64,000 nucleotides of DNA, from NCBI RefSeq assembly GCF_005280585.1, contig NZ_SZVO01000006.1, positions 1 to 64,000 of the forward strand, written 5' to 3'. A program made the translations under genes and the position numbers. The notes under the pieces were generated by a model. It was not told the origin of the DNA, made no database searches, and was given only the letters and a program-made list of their open reading frames with translations. This document shows positions 36,510 to 45,866 of the stretch, in pieces (positions within the stretch are counted from its first letter, which is position 1; each line of letters starts with the position of its first letter). The stretch comes from Dyadobacter frigoris. GTDB lineage: Bacteria; Bacteroidota; Bacteroidia; Cytophagales; Spirosomataceae.

Positions 36510-37397
36510 TTATTTACCTGCGTTTGGCGTGTACAGGTTAAAGAATTGATCCAATTTAGGCGTTATGATAATTTCAGTACGACGGTTCAAGCTGCGGTTT
36601 GAAGGAGAATCGTTTGCCACCTTAGGAAGATATTCTCCACGGCCGCCAGCGATCAAACGAACCGGTTCAACACCATATTTCTTTTGAAGTGTACGAGCAA
36701 CAGAAGTTGCACGCAAAACGCTCAAATCCCAGTTATCAGAGAATTTGTCAGTTGCGATAGGCACATTATCCGTGTGACCTTCAATAAGGATTTCAATTTC
36801 CTTGTAATCGTTAAGAATCTTGGCAACTTTGGCAAGTACTGTTTCAGCTTGGGTGTTGATCTGAGCACTTCCCGATTTGAAAAGCATTTTGTCAGAAAGT
36901 GATACATAAACCACTCCTTTTTTCACTTCGATCTGAACATCTTCATCGCTAACATCCTGCAATGACCGTTTCAGGTTCAAAACAAGCGCCATGTTAAGTG
37001 AATCTTTACGCTGGATGCTTGAATTCAAATCGCGGATCTGGCCACCCTGAACATTCATCATTTCCAAAGATTTTTTGATACTTTCAGAACCTTCTTTGCT
37101 GATTACAGAAAGATCCGACATACGGTCAAGAAGACTGTTGTTGTTCTTTTTCAGGAAATCAACCTGATCCTGCAATTCTTTCAATTTACTATTTTTAGCA
37201 GTAAGATCGTCGTTTTTAAGTTTCAAATCATTGTTCAAACTTGCAGTTCTGCTATCGCAATCGTTAAGATCAGCTCTTGCTTTATCCAATTGAATCTGAA
37301 TTTCATTTGCCTTATTTTGAACGGCAAGCATTTTTTTCTTACTGGCGCAAGAGCCCAGTACAAACAGCATAGCAACAGCTAAAAGCGTTTTTTTCAT
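36510..37397 (-). CDS. OmpA-family lipoprotein with coiled coil
   Basis: Start at the MKK methionine (37395-37397), giving 295 residues; an ATG-containing frame extends three codons further. Lipoprotein signal with lipobox LGSC near 17. A long coiled-coil stretch (about 25-140, lysine/aspartate/asparagine-rich heptads) leads to a C-terminal OmpA peptidoglycan-binding domain (EILIEGHTDNVPI, NRRTEIII). The family anchors the outer membrane to peptidoglycan. Transcribed alone with a strong terminator. Confidence 0.92.
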   Translation of the reverse strand: MKKTLLAVAMLFVLGSCASKKKMLAVQNKANEIQIQLDKARADLNDCDSRTASLNNDLKLKNDDLTAKNSKLKELQDQVDFLKKNNNSLLDRMSDLSVISKEGSESIKKSLEMMNVQGGQIRDLNSSIQRKDSLNMALVLNLKRSLQDVSDEDVQIEVKKGVVYVSLSDKMLFKSGSAQINTQAETVLAKVAKILNDYKEIEILIEGHTDNVPIATDKFSDNWDLSVLRATSVARTLQKKYGVEPVRLIAGGRGEYLPKVANDSPSNRSLNRRTEIIITPKLDQFFNLYTPNAGK

Positions 37398-37550
37398 AAT
37401 TATCAAGGGTTATACTAAAATTTAAAATTTGTTAAGTTCAACATAGTTTAAAGAAGTGAGTAAAGAAACCATGCCACAGATCGTTTGGAACTTTTCTCGT
37501 ACATAGATTACTTTGGATTTTCAAAAAAGACCATTTGTAACATAAAAAAA

Positions 37551-37580
37551 GCATTATCTCTTATTGCGAAGAGATAATGC
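37551..37580 (-). terminator. Terminator downstream of the GLPGLI gene
   Basis: A perfect 12-bp inverted repeat (37551-37562 and 37569-37580, 6-base loop). On the minus strand it runs into a seven-T tract. It is 117 bp past the stop at 37697. Confidence 0.8.
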
Positions 37581-37696
37581 TGAGTATTTCAGTCCTTTAC
37601 CTGTCCTTTCAGACCGCAAAGGTATAAAAACAAAAAATTAATCCATGCGTAATAATTATTTTTTATTCCGGTAATTAAGAAACGTTAACAAAATCG

Positions 37697-38443
37697 TTAG
37701 TAAGACATCGACCAGTATGGATTCCGATGTGCTTTGACACTGTCTTTGATATGAGTTGCGACCAGCGTATTATATTGAGCTTCGGTCACTTTTTTTCCTT
37801 TAAGTTTTTTAGGAACATTTAAGTCTTCTGTTATGGCTTTCATTTCAATCTTCTTTGCAGTAATGACAAGGTCCCCGTCATTAATGTCAAGTTCCAGGAT
37901 CAAGCCTGGCAAACCGCCATATAATTCGGGCCCGATTGATACCGGGAGATTGTCCGCAAACCAGGCTGTAATCTGCTGACCTTTAATCGTATCCTCGGTT
38001 ACAGCCATCATACACATATAGCCGTTAATTTCCTTTATCTTGTTCATAACCTTCCACTTAGGAGCTCTTGTCGAATCTTCAACAATAAAAACCTTCCCAA
38101 GCATTTCGATAATATCCGTACGTTTTTCATTTTCAAGGTCACGGTATACCTTGTATTCCCGCTCGTTCCATGAATAACCTCCTTCATTTTCCTGTTTTTT
38201 GTAATAAGAATAATAACTTTTCTGTTCGTTGAAGAAAAGCTTCATTTCTTGTTTTTGCTCGTCATCATTTCCCCAGGTCATTTTCATTCTGTCCTTTTCC
38301 TCAGTACTCAGATAGCTCGCGCGGGAATATATTTTTGTCCAGTGATATACTTTCTCATACGTAATTTCACCTTCCATTTTTTGGGCTTTGGAGGTAAAAG
38401 AAATTGTAGAGATTAGTAGAAGTAAGATTGTAATCAGTCTCAT
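37697..38443 (-). CDS. GLPGLI-family secreted protein
   Basis: 248 residues with a signal peptide (MRLITILLLLISTISFTSKAQ). The defining motif YGGLPGLILELDI, from which the family takes its name, is near residue 180. The rest is beta-rich with many charged residues (KQEMKLFFNEQKSYY). The family is found almost only in Bacteroidota. It is usually encoded beside a TonB-dependent-receptor-like barrel, exactly as here. Function unknown; probably periplasmic or surface. Likely co-transcribed with the barrel gene, whose stop is 77 bp upstream of this start. Confidence 0.92.
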   Translation of the reverse strand: MRLITILLLLISTISFTSKAQKMEGEITYEKVYHWTKIYSRASYLSTEEKDRMKMTWGNDDEQKQEMKLFFNEQKSYYSYYKKQENEGGYSWNEREYKVYRDLENEKRTDIIEMLGKVFIVEDSTRAPKWKVMNKIKEINGYMCMMAVTEDTIKGQQITAWFADNLPVSIGPELYGGLPGLILELDINDGDLVITAKKIEMKAITEDLNVPKKLKGKKVTEAQYNTLVATHIKDSVKAHRNPYWSMSY

Positions 38444-38520
38444 AAAATCAGTTTTGGGGCTATGGCTTGATAAAACTCAGCGTCATCCACCAAATCGGCA
38501 GATGACGCAAAAATGTTTTT

Positions 38521-41328
38521 TTAGAATCCGTTACTACGTTTTACCGATGCTGACATTCCCCGCATATTGTAGGTAAAACTCAGCATATAATATCGCGATA
38601 ATGTCCTGACTCTGGTTTCCGAATAATAATTTGATGTTGCGTTTTGTGTTATTCCAAGATTCCTCTTGAACACATCATTAGCAGTAAAACGAATTTCTCC
38701 TCTTTTGTTTTTCAGCACGATTCTGGCAACGGAAAGATTTAGTATCGGCTGTTTCTGGCTAAAACCAAACTGGTTGTTTGCATAAGTATTGAAGTTCAAC
38801 TTGGCATTAAAATAAATTTCCTTTGGCAGTTTGATGTTCATATCTCCACTATAATTTGCACTAAGTACTTTTTGATTCTGACTGGTATTGATGGAATAAC
38901 TGGTATTTGCAATGTTCCAGTAGGCGTTGGTATAAAATGTAAAAATGTCGCTTGGAGTAAAATCAAGACGGGTACCAAAATTATAAGAGTCCGTTTTTGT
39001 CTTGTTGATCACATTGTTTATATAAATAGGGTTTTGGCTCAAATTAAATCCTGTGTTCAGGCCCATGGTCAATTTTGTCTTAATGAGCGGATATGAAACA
39101 CCAATACTGGAACCATAATTAAAACCACCGGTCACATTCATCGGTTTGGTCGTTGTAACCAGATTGGCATCAATCGTTTTATTGTAAACAATCTGATCTA
39201 CATAATAATTGTACTGCGCATTCACAAACAGATAGGTAAAACTTGCAGGATTGAAAAACTGATAACCACCGTAAATGTTGTGTCTCAACTCCGGAGTCAG
39301 GTTTGGATTGCCGACAACAATATTCAAAGGATTACTATTGTCGACCACCGGTTGCAAATCCTTGATGGAAGGCTCCTGAATACCTTGCATATATTCCATA
39401 TACAAATACCGGTTTCTTTTCAAATCATAATTCAGCGAGACACTCGGTACCACTTTGAAATATGTCCGGTTCACTTTGGTAATGTCAACAGAAGTTTGAT
39501 CCTGAGCAAACTTCCCTTTCAGATCAAACTGCTGTGCGGCCCCACCAATAGATATATTCAGACCATTATTAGAATATCTCACACTAGTTCCGATCCGGTT
39601 GTAGTTGATTTCATTTGTATAATACCTTGTTAAGAGCTGGTTCGGTTCCAGTCCGCTGTCTTTAACATCGAATACATTTCTGTCCACTTTGTCTTTCCTC
39701 AGACTGAAATTGTAAAACGTTTCCCAGGAAAATTTCTTAGCAAACGGCTCTATATAAGACAAACTTCCTTTCAGCTGATTCCGGTCGCTCTTCGTTTTGT
39801 TTTGCTGACGAATTGTACTGTTTTGCGTCGGGTCAAGAAAAAATTCATTCATCGAATTCTGGTTCGAACTTCCATCCGAATTATTGATATTGTAACCAAT
39901 ACTTGCAGCAAAATTCCTTCCTTTTTTCTTAAACTTATGACGATACAAAAGCAGATTCGACATCGCAAACGAATTATACAAACTACTATTGTTTATCGTT
40001 GAGCGGTTTGACAAAGTATCCCCACTCCGGTAATATTGCTGAAAACTATCATAATCACTATCGCCATTATTAATCCTGGAATTACTGATCAAAACAATGG
40101 TATTCAATGAATCCAGTACTTTTTCAATCCGCAGACTTGGTCTGTGATTTCCACTGAAAGCACTTGTTTTGTTGACATCCGTAGATTTGTAGGTTGTATT
40201 ATTTAAAAAGTTATCTCTGCTCGACATCACATTTGTCAACGCATCCGTTGAGTTATAGAAATAACTCGCACTTACTTTTGTCTTTTTTGTATCAAAATTA
40301 TAGTTTCCGCCACCTGCCCAGTTTTTTGTAAATCCCTGAGAATTATTGCCGCCCCAATTGGGCTGAATTGTGATCGACTCTCCATCCGAACTAAAACGGT
40401 TTCCGCCACCAAACCCAAAATCACCATCATCTCCCCAGTTGAACGACTGGCTGCCTTTAAAATCCTGATAATCATTTCGGGCAATTCCGGATTGATTGGT
40501 ATTATTTCCAAAACCCAAAACCGAAAACTGCTGCTTATCATCAAAACGGTTATAACTGACTTTTCCTTCCAGCCTGGAATCTGAACCAACTCCCGCGATG
40601 GCTTTTCCAAAACCACCTTTTTTATGACTGTCTTTTAGTTCAAGGTTGACAGTTTTTTCTCTTTTCCCGTCATCCACACCGGTAGCTTTTGCCTGCTCGG
40701 TTTTGCCATTAAATACCTGGACTTTGTTAATCGCTTCCGCCGGAAGGTTTTTAGTCGCCATTTTTGGGTCATCGCCAAAAAACCGCTTACCATCTACTGT
40801 TACACGTTTGACCGTTTCGCCCTGCGCCTTGATATTTCCGTCGGCATCAACCTGCATCCCCGGAAGCTTGCGAAGCAGATCTTCAACTGTTGCCCCAGGC
40901 GGTACTTTAAATGCTCTGGGATCATATTCAACGGTATCTCCACGAATACTCAGCGGAGCCCTGGCCGTTTTGATAACGACCTCGTACAGATCCTGATTCA
41001 GAAACTTCATCCCCAGCTTGCCAAGATTAGTAACCTCGCCATCGTTAGGGATAACCTGGTGTTGATAAGGAAGATAGCCAACGTAAGAAATTTTCAGAAG
41101 GTAAGAAATCCTTTTCAGGTTCTTAAATTCAAATGAACCGTCTTTGGCAGCTCTTCCAAAATTTATAAGAGAAGAATCTTTTGGCAACAGCAGCATCACG
41201 GTGGCTTCGGGCAATCCGTTGCCGGACGTATCCGTGACAATACCTTTCATCGAGAAGCGTCCTGTACTTTGCGCAAACGTGGCGTAAGTAATAAGACTGC
41301 AACATAGCAGCAGTAAGATTTTTTTCAA
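38521..41328 (-). CDS. TonB-dependent-receptor-like outer-membrane beta-barrel protein
   Basis: 935 residues, starting at TTG; no ATG is nearby in frame and the signal peptide (KKILLLLCCSLITYATFAQ) begins at once. A carboxypeptidase-regulatory-like domain (about 22-105: GIVTDTSGNGLPEATVML) is followed by a plug-like domain (VEDLLRKLPGMQVDADG) and a large barrel of aromatic strands (NYNFDTKKTKVSASYFYNS). It belongs to the outer-membrane beta-barrel group without a SusD partner. It is paired with GLPGLI. Substrate unknown. Confidence 0.88.
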   Translation of the reverse strand: MKKILLLLCCSLITYATFAQSTGRFSMKGIVTDTSGNGLPEATVMLLLPKDSSLINFGRAAKDGSFEFKNLKRISYLLKISYVGYLPYQHQVIPNDGEVTNLGKLGMKFLNQDLYEVVIKTARAPLSIRGDTVEYDPRAFKVPPGATVEDLLRKLPGMQVDADGNIKAQGETVKRVTVDGKRFFGDDPKMATKNLPAEAINKVQVFNGKTEQAKATGVDDGKREKTVNLELKDSHKKGGFGKAIAGVGSDSRLEGKVSYNRFDDKQQFSVLGFGNNTNQSGIARNDYQDFKGSQSFNWGDDGDFGFGGGNRFSSDGESITIQPNWGGNNSQGFTKNWAGGGNYNFDTKKTKVSASYFYNSTDALTNVMSSRDNFLNNTTYKSTDVNKTSAFSGNHRPSLRIEKVLDSLNTIVLISNSRINNGDSDYDSFQQYYRSGDTLSNRSTINNSSLYNSFAMSNLLLYRHKFKKKGRNFAASIGYNINNSDGSSNQNSMNEFFLDPTQNSTIRQQNKTKSDRNQLKGSLSYIEPFAKKFSWETFYNFSLRKDKVDRNVFDVKDSGLEPNQLLTRYYTNEINYNRIGTSVRYSNNGLNISIGGAAQQFDLKGKFAQDQTSVDITKVNRTYFKVVPSVSLNYDLKRNRYLYMEYMQGIQEPSIKDLQPVVDNSNPLNIVVGNPNLTPELRHNIYGGYQFFNPASFTYLFVNAQYNYYVDQIVYNKTIDANLVTTTKPMNVTGGFNYGSSIGVSYPLIKTKLTMGLNTGFNLSQNPIYINNVINKTKTDSYNFGTRLDFTPSDIFTFYTNAYWNIANTSYSINTSQNQKVLSANYSGDMNIKLPKEIYFNAKLNFNTYANNQFGFSQKQPILNLSVARIVLKNKRGEIRFTANDVFKRNLGITQNATSNYYSETRVRTLSRYYMLSFTYNMRGMSASVKRSNGF

Positions 41329-41685
41329 GGCTAAGTAGTTTTATTTAATGTGAGTATGTAAAGGAAAGCTATATAAAAATTGGGTTGCACAATATTATAA
41401 AATCAAGATATATTTTACAACTAAAAGATTAGTTTTTAACAAAATTTGTTACCGATATTTTACTATTTAACCTTTATTAAGAATTAAGGTTATTTTAAAT
41501 AAACCAAATCGAAAAATCGGTTACATAAAAATTATTAAAATAATAATTCCTTAATTTGCAGACTTTTTCTGCCTGGGCCAAATTTTTTGTTTTTAAGAGT
41601 TCTTAAGAATGGCTGGTTAGAAAATGTGTAAGTGTGGTTTTACATTATCATTCAAAAGACGCGTTCCGTTTACAATTAATAATAA
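41329..41685. other. Divergent intergenic region
   Basis: 357 bp between the barrel gene (minus) and the phosphoesterase gene (plus), very A+T-rich, no ORF of note. It must hold both promoters, but I found no clean TAnnTTTG match that I would place with confidence. Confidence 0.5.
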
Positions 41686-42198
41686 ATGAAAAGTATAGGT
41701 TTGCTTTCTGACACACATGGATATCTGGATCCTCGCATTCTGGATTATTTTTCCAATTGCGATGAAATATGGCATGCAGGAGATATTGGATCGGTGGAAA
41801 TTATTGACCAGCTGGAAGCCTTTAAACCTGTCAGGATTGTTTATGGCAATATTGATAATAAAGCCATTCAAGTGCGTTGTCAGGAAAATTTACATTTTGA
41901 ACTGGAAGGATTCCGCATCTGGATGACACATATCGGCGGAGCGCCGCCGCGGTATAACCCAACCGTTCTGCCAACTTTAAGAGCTGAAACACCGGATATT
42001 TTTATCTGCGGACATTCGCATATCCTCCGGGTTATCCGGGATAAAGAATTAAAAAATATGCTTTACATCAATCCCGGGGCAGCAGGAAGAGAAGGTTTTC
42101 ACAAGATCAGAACGTTGCTTCGTTTCAATCTTCACGAAGGTTTGATAAGCCAGATGGAGGTAATCGAGCTAGGGAAACGGGGCGCTATTGAAGGTTAA
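41686..42198 (+). CDS. YfcE/MJ0936-type metallophosphoesterase
   Basis: 170 residues of the calcineurin-like phosphoesterase superfamily with all five metal blocks in order: DTHG at 9-12, HAGDIGS near 36, GNID near 62, an H in MTHIGG near 87 and CGHSH near 107. Cytoplasmic and single-domain, typical length. Relatives hydrolyse phosphodiesters; the physiological substrate is generally unknown. Transcribed alone and ended by the hairpin at 42223. Confidence 0.9.
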   Translation: MKSIGLLSDTHGYLDPRILDYFSNCDEIWHAGDIGSVEIIDQLEAFKPVRIVYGNIDNKAIQVRCQENLHFELEGFRIWMTHIGGAPPRYNPTVLPTLRAETPDIFICGHSHILRVIRDKELKNMLYINPGAAGREGFHKIRTLLRFNLHEGLISQMEVIELGKRGAIEG

Positions 42199-42222
42199 TT
42201 TTTTATTATATTGATAAAAAAA

Positions 42223-42255
42223 GAGAAGCCAACAGAAACACACTGTTGACTTCTC
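42223..42255. terminator. Bidirectional terminator
   Basis: A 13-bp inverted repeat with one mismatch (42223-42235 and 42243-42255) is flanked by an A tract on the left. It lies between the convergent phosphoesterase and peptidase genes. Confidence 0.75.
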
Positions 42256-42296
42256 AAATAAAATCCTGAAAATCAGGAAAATCCCGAAAATCAAGA

Positions 42297-43526
42297 TCAA
42301 AATATGACCTTAACCACCTTCGTTTCCGTTCCGCGCAAAAATTCCGCTTCAACCTGCTCCCCCTTTTCATGATCGCCGAGTACATCCATATAATCGTAAA
42401 TAGTGTTGATCGTTTTACCGGCAAGTTTGGTAATCACATCGCCAGCCTGGATTCCTGCAATTTCCGCCGGACGTGCTTTTGAAACAGCATCAATTTTCAA
42501 TCCCTTGCCGGAAAAACTATAATCCGGCATTACGCCTAATGTTACTTTGAAATTAGAGGTTGTCGCACCTGCATGTGGATTTCCGGCAGGCAAAAACCCC
42601 GGATCCTGTTTTTCATTATCCAGCTTTTCCAAAACGCCCGCAATCAATTTCAGGATATTTGCCTCTCCTTCGGCATTGATTTTATCAGAATCGTCACTCG
42701 TTTTATGATAGTCGCTGTGGGTTCCGGTGAAAAATTGCAGTACCGGAATATCTTTCAGATAAAATGAAGTATGATCCGAAGCACCCACACCCGACGAATC
42801 AATCGTGTATTTCATATTCTGTTTTTTGGCAAGATCAGGAATGATTTCCCCCCAGGCAGCGCTGGTTCCCCAGCCGGAAATTATCAAACCTTTATCCGGA
42901 TTATAGCGTCCGATCATATCCATATTGATCATCGCCGAAATGGATTTGAGCGGAATTGTCGGCGATTCCGTATAATATTTAGAACCCAGCAGCCCAAGTT
43001 CTTCACCGGAAAATCCGATAAAAAGAAAATTGTGTTTTTCTTTGACAGAATTTCCGGCAAAATATTTCGCCAGTTCGATCACACCCGTCGTCCCGGATGC
43101 GTTATCATCGGCGCCATTGTGAATCAAATTTTTACTATCCGGAGAAAGTGATCCGCTTTGATAACCTTTTCCCAAATGATCATAATGCCCGCCAACCACA
43201 ATCGTTTTTTCGGCTCCATTATCCAGAAAACCAATTACATTCCGGGCTATCATTTGGTGTGGAAAACCATCTATGCCAATGGTTACCTGAAAAGGCTGAA
43301 AATAAGTGCCATTCGTTCCGGCAGCTTTCAATCCTGCACTTTTGAAAAGATCAGCTAAATAATTCGCTGCTTTTATTTCTCCCAAAGTAGCCGTTCCTCT
43401 TCCTTCAAAAGCATCCGACGCCAAGAGATCCACATGCTTTTTAATATCCGAAGCACTGAAAATCTGTGCCGCACTCCATTGGCACGAAGTACTAAAAAGT
43501 ACCAATAAAAAAAATAATTTTTTCAT
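42297..43526 (-). CDS. Secreted M28-family aminopeptidase with PDZ domain
   Basis: 409 residues with a signal peptide (MKKLFFLLVLFSTSCQWSAAQ), possibly lipidated at C15. The M28 zinc peptidase core shows GGHYDHLG, NGADDNASGTTG, FSGEELGLLGS, MDMIGRYN and the final ligand block THSDYHKTSDD. A C-terminal PDZ domain (about 320-405: GLKIDAVSKARPAEIAGIQAGD) probably steers substrate binding. It removes N-terminal amino acids from peptides in the periplasm or outside. A convergent terminator separates it from the phosphoesterase. Confidence 0.92.
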   Translation of the reverse strand: MKKLFFLLVLFSTSCQWSAAQIFSASDIKKHVDLLASDAFEGRGTATLGEIKAANYLADLFKSAGLKAAGTNGTYFQPFQVTIGIDGFPHQMIARNVIGFLDNGAEKTIVVGGHYDHLGKGYQSGSLSPDSKNLIHNGADDNASGTTGVIELAKYFAGNSVKEKHNFLFIGFSGEELGLLGSKYYTESPTIPLKSISAMINMDMIGRYNPDKGLIISGWGTSAAWGEIIPDLAKKQNMKYTIDSSGVGASDHTSFYLKDIPVLQFFTGTHSDYHKTSDDSDKINAEGEANILKLIAGVLEKLDNEKQDPGFLPAGNPHAGATTSNFKVTLGVMPDYSFSGKGLKIDAVSKARPAEIAGIQAGDVITKLAGKTINTIYDYMDVLGDHEKGEQVEAEFLRGTETKVVKVIF

Positions 43527-43557
43527 TCCAATTTTTAAAAACCATCAATAAAAAATC

Positions 43558-43875
43558 TTAAAGATTATCTCTTAACTCGGCCAGGAATTGTCTCACCCGG
43601 CTAAGTTTGTAAATCATGAGCTGCGCGTCTTCTTTTCTACGCAGCTGTTCCCTTGCACCTTTTATCGTTCTCCCCTGCTTACCGGTTTGGTGCATTATTT
43701 TTTTAACTATTTCAATATCACTTTCCGTGTACCGTCTTCGGTTCCGCGCATCACGTTTGGGATTCAGCTGAGGAAATTTTGTTTCCCAAAAACGCAAGGC
43801 AGAAGCTTCACAGCCCACTATTTCAGCTACTTCATTGGTATCATAATAAAGTTTTGTATTTGGTTTTGTATCCAT
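43558..43875 (-). CDS. MerR-family transcriptional regulator
   Basis: 105 residues made of a winged-helix MerR domain (LYYDTNEVAEIVGCEASALRFWE, then RDARNRRRYTESDIEIVKKI) and a short helical tail. No metal-binding or effector domain follows, so it belongs to the small effector-less MerR-like proteins common in Bacteroidota. It lies 31 bp upstream of the peptidase gene on the same strand and may share its transcript. Target genes unknown. Confidence 0.88.
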   Translation of the reverse strand: MDTKPNTKLYYDTNEVAEIVGCEASALRFWETKFPQLNPKRDARNRRRYTESDIEIVKKIMHQTGKQGRTIKGAREQLRRKEDAQLMIYKLSRVRQFLAELRDNL

Positions 43876-44124
43876 AATCAGAGTCTGAGGTTGTAGCTGG
43901 CTAAGTTAGTTAATTATAATAGTTCTAAACAAATTGTTCATGTAAATCCCGTAATTATTTTGGAAGAATCAGTAGCGAATAGTAAGTTTCAATAGAACTT
44001 ATACGTGTGATTTTTCATTTTTTTCTGAATTCATTTCGAGTAAAATTTGAAAAGAATCTGATAAAATTAACGCGCTTAAAAACCCGTTTAGTGCAGAAGA
44101 TCAATTTTGAATGTAATTTGCCGT

Positions 44125-44895
44125 ATGGAAAGCACGGCCAATATTTCTGTATTATTAATTTACACGCTCGCTATATTACTGACGATCAGTGCAATAATTA
44201 TCATATATTTGATATTGAGATTAAAAAAAGAAGCTGAACAAAACCGGCAATTCATTCAAAAATCGAAGGAAACAGATTCGAGAAAAGAAAACTTTGAGCT
44301 TGAAACGATTAAATCAAAACTCAATCCGCATCTTTTTAAAAACGTACTGAATTCCATCCAGTCACATGCTTACCAGAGTTATTATGCGCTCGACAAGCTT
44401 TCCAACGTTCTGGATTACATCTTGTATGAAAGCGATTGTGAATATGTCTCTTTACAGGAAGAAACCGATTTCGCCCTGAGTCTTATTGAAATTAACCGGT
44501 TAAAAGTCAGCCCGTTATTTGATTTAAGAATTAAAAATAAAATAGACAAAGACGATTCTCTTTTCGATGAAAAACTGGTAGCACCGCTTATTACGATTGA
44601 CCTGATCGAAAATGCTTTCAAACATGCCGATATTCAAAATCAGGATGCGTTTATTTCCATCGTTTTTGATTTAAACGAAACCACATTTTCACTTACAGTT
44701 ACCAACAAAATCAGCGCAAACCCTACCCTGAAAAAGGAGAAAAGTGGTTTCGGAAAGGATAATCTGCGAAAAAGGCTTGCTCTGGTTTACCATGAAAATT
44801 ATTCACTCGAACACAAAAGGGAAAACGATATTTACATTGCTCACCTGAAAATCAATCTGCTTGAACACAAAGCTAAAATGTCTTCTGCTGGATGA
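44125..44895 (+). CDS. LytS/YehU-type sensor histidine kinase
   Basis: Start taken at MESTANIS (44125); an ATG six codons earlier is also open. One membrane helix (VLLIYTLAILLTISAIIIIYLIL) precedes the kinase. The phospho-accepting histidine lies in KLNPHLFKNVLNSIQ, a variant of the usual PHFLFN block. The ATPase has IDLIENAFKHA and SGFGKDNLRKRL. No sensory domain is present, so it senses through the membrane helix or a partner. It overlaps the LytTR regulator gene by 35 bp, giving a coupled two-component pair. Confidence 0.9.
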   Translation: MESTANISVLLIYTLAILLTISAIIIIYLILRLKKEAEQNRQFIQKSKETDSRKENFELETIKSKLNPHLFKNVLNSIQSHAYQSYYALDKLSNVLDYILYESDCEYVSLQEETDFALSLIEINRLKVSPLFDLRIKNKIDKDDSLFDEKLVAPLITIDLIENAFKHADIQNQDAFISIVFDLNETTFSLTVTNKISANPTLKKEKSGFGKDNLRKRLALVYHENYSLEHKRENDIYIAHLKINLLEHKAKMSSAG

Positions 44896-45583
44896 CGAAC
44901 TGCCCGGGCTGACTTATCTGTGCATGTTGTGCGAGCAAATTCCCGGGCTTGAAGTAGTCAAAGCATTTAACAATCCCGTCAAATTAATGAAGGCGTCCGA
45001 AATTCTGGATTTTGATCTGTGTATTCTGGATATTGAAATGCCTGGCCTGAACGGACTGGAAGTGGCTCAACTTTTAAAAGGAAAACCTGTGATTTTCATT
45101 ACGGCTTATAAGGAATTTGCTGCGGAAGCTTTCGATCTGGATGCGGTGGATTATATCCGTAAACCAATTCAGAAAGAGCGTCTGGAAAAAGCGGTTTTAA
45201 AAGCTGCAAAACTCATAGAAAAAGGAAAAACGGAGAAGCAATTTATGCAGCTTAATACCAACAAAGGAAAAGCACTTGTTGCCTTTGACCAGCTTTTACT
45301 CATTACCTCAGCCGAAAAAGAGAAGCGTGATAAAGTGGCTTATCTTGAAAATGGCATTGAAATAACATTGAAAAATATTTCTTTCGAACAGCTCCTGGCT
45401 TTGTTGCCAGCAGAAAACTTCTGCCGGATCAGTAAAAAAGATATTATTGCGTTAAAAGCAGTTCGTTTTTTCACGCACCAGGACGTAACGACAACCATAA
45501 TTCCCGAAAATTCGGAAAGAGAGCTCGTCATTACACTCGGGGATAATTTCCGGAAAGAATTTTTGGAAAAAGTTTCAAGTTGA
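44861..45583 (+). CDS. LytTR-family response regulator
   Basis: 240 residues with a receiver domain (LLLDDELPG, phospho-acceptor D57 in LCILDIEMPG, FITAYKEFAAEAF, and YIRKPI) and a C-terminal LytTR DNA-binding domain (NFCRISKKDIIALKAV). The only workable start is a TTG at 44861, inside the kinase gene, giving a 35-bp overlap; weak initiation coupled to kinase translation is likely. It receives phosphate from the kinase upstream. Target genes unknown. Confidence 0.92.
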   Translation: MNTKLKCLLLDDELPGLTYLCMLCEQIPGLEVVKAFNNPVKLMKASEILDFDLCILDIEMPGLNGLEVAQLLKGKPVIFITAYKEFAAEAFDLDAVDYIRKPIQKERLEKAVLKAAKLIEKGKTEKQFMQLNTNKGKALVAFDQLLLITSAEKEKRDKVAYLENGIEITLKNISFEQLLALLPAENFCRISKKDIIALKAVRFFTHQDVTTTIIPENSERELVITLGDNFRKEFLEKVSS

Positions 45584-45866
45584 AATCTTCGTTATAATTG
45601 AAAATTTCCATTTTGAATCAATAAGAATTCACATCTCTTCCACAGCCGCTTTGATAATTGCGTTGAGACATACTTCCTGTCCATTTTCATGTGAATGAAT
45701 CTTCGTCCATAGGTTTCATTACAGAATACTTCCCGTTTGTTACATATTAGTTGCCTCCCAACTTCCACAGGTGCATATTCGCGGCTTGAACTGGTAAATT
45801 TACTTTCGCTGGTTTAAAATAAAATACAAGAATAATTCCTGAACCTTTAACATAAAACGCTACCGA

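Noticed and set aside
42771..43151. 126-codon plus-strand ORF
   Set aside because: Antisense to the M28 peptidase, whose zinc motifs are all in the other frame.
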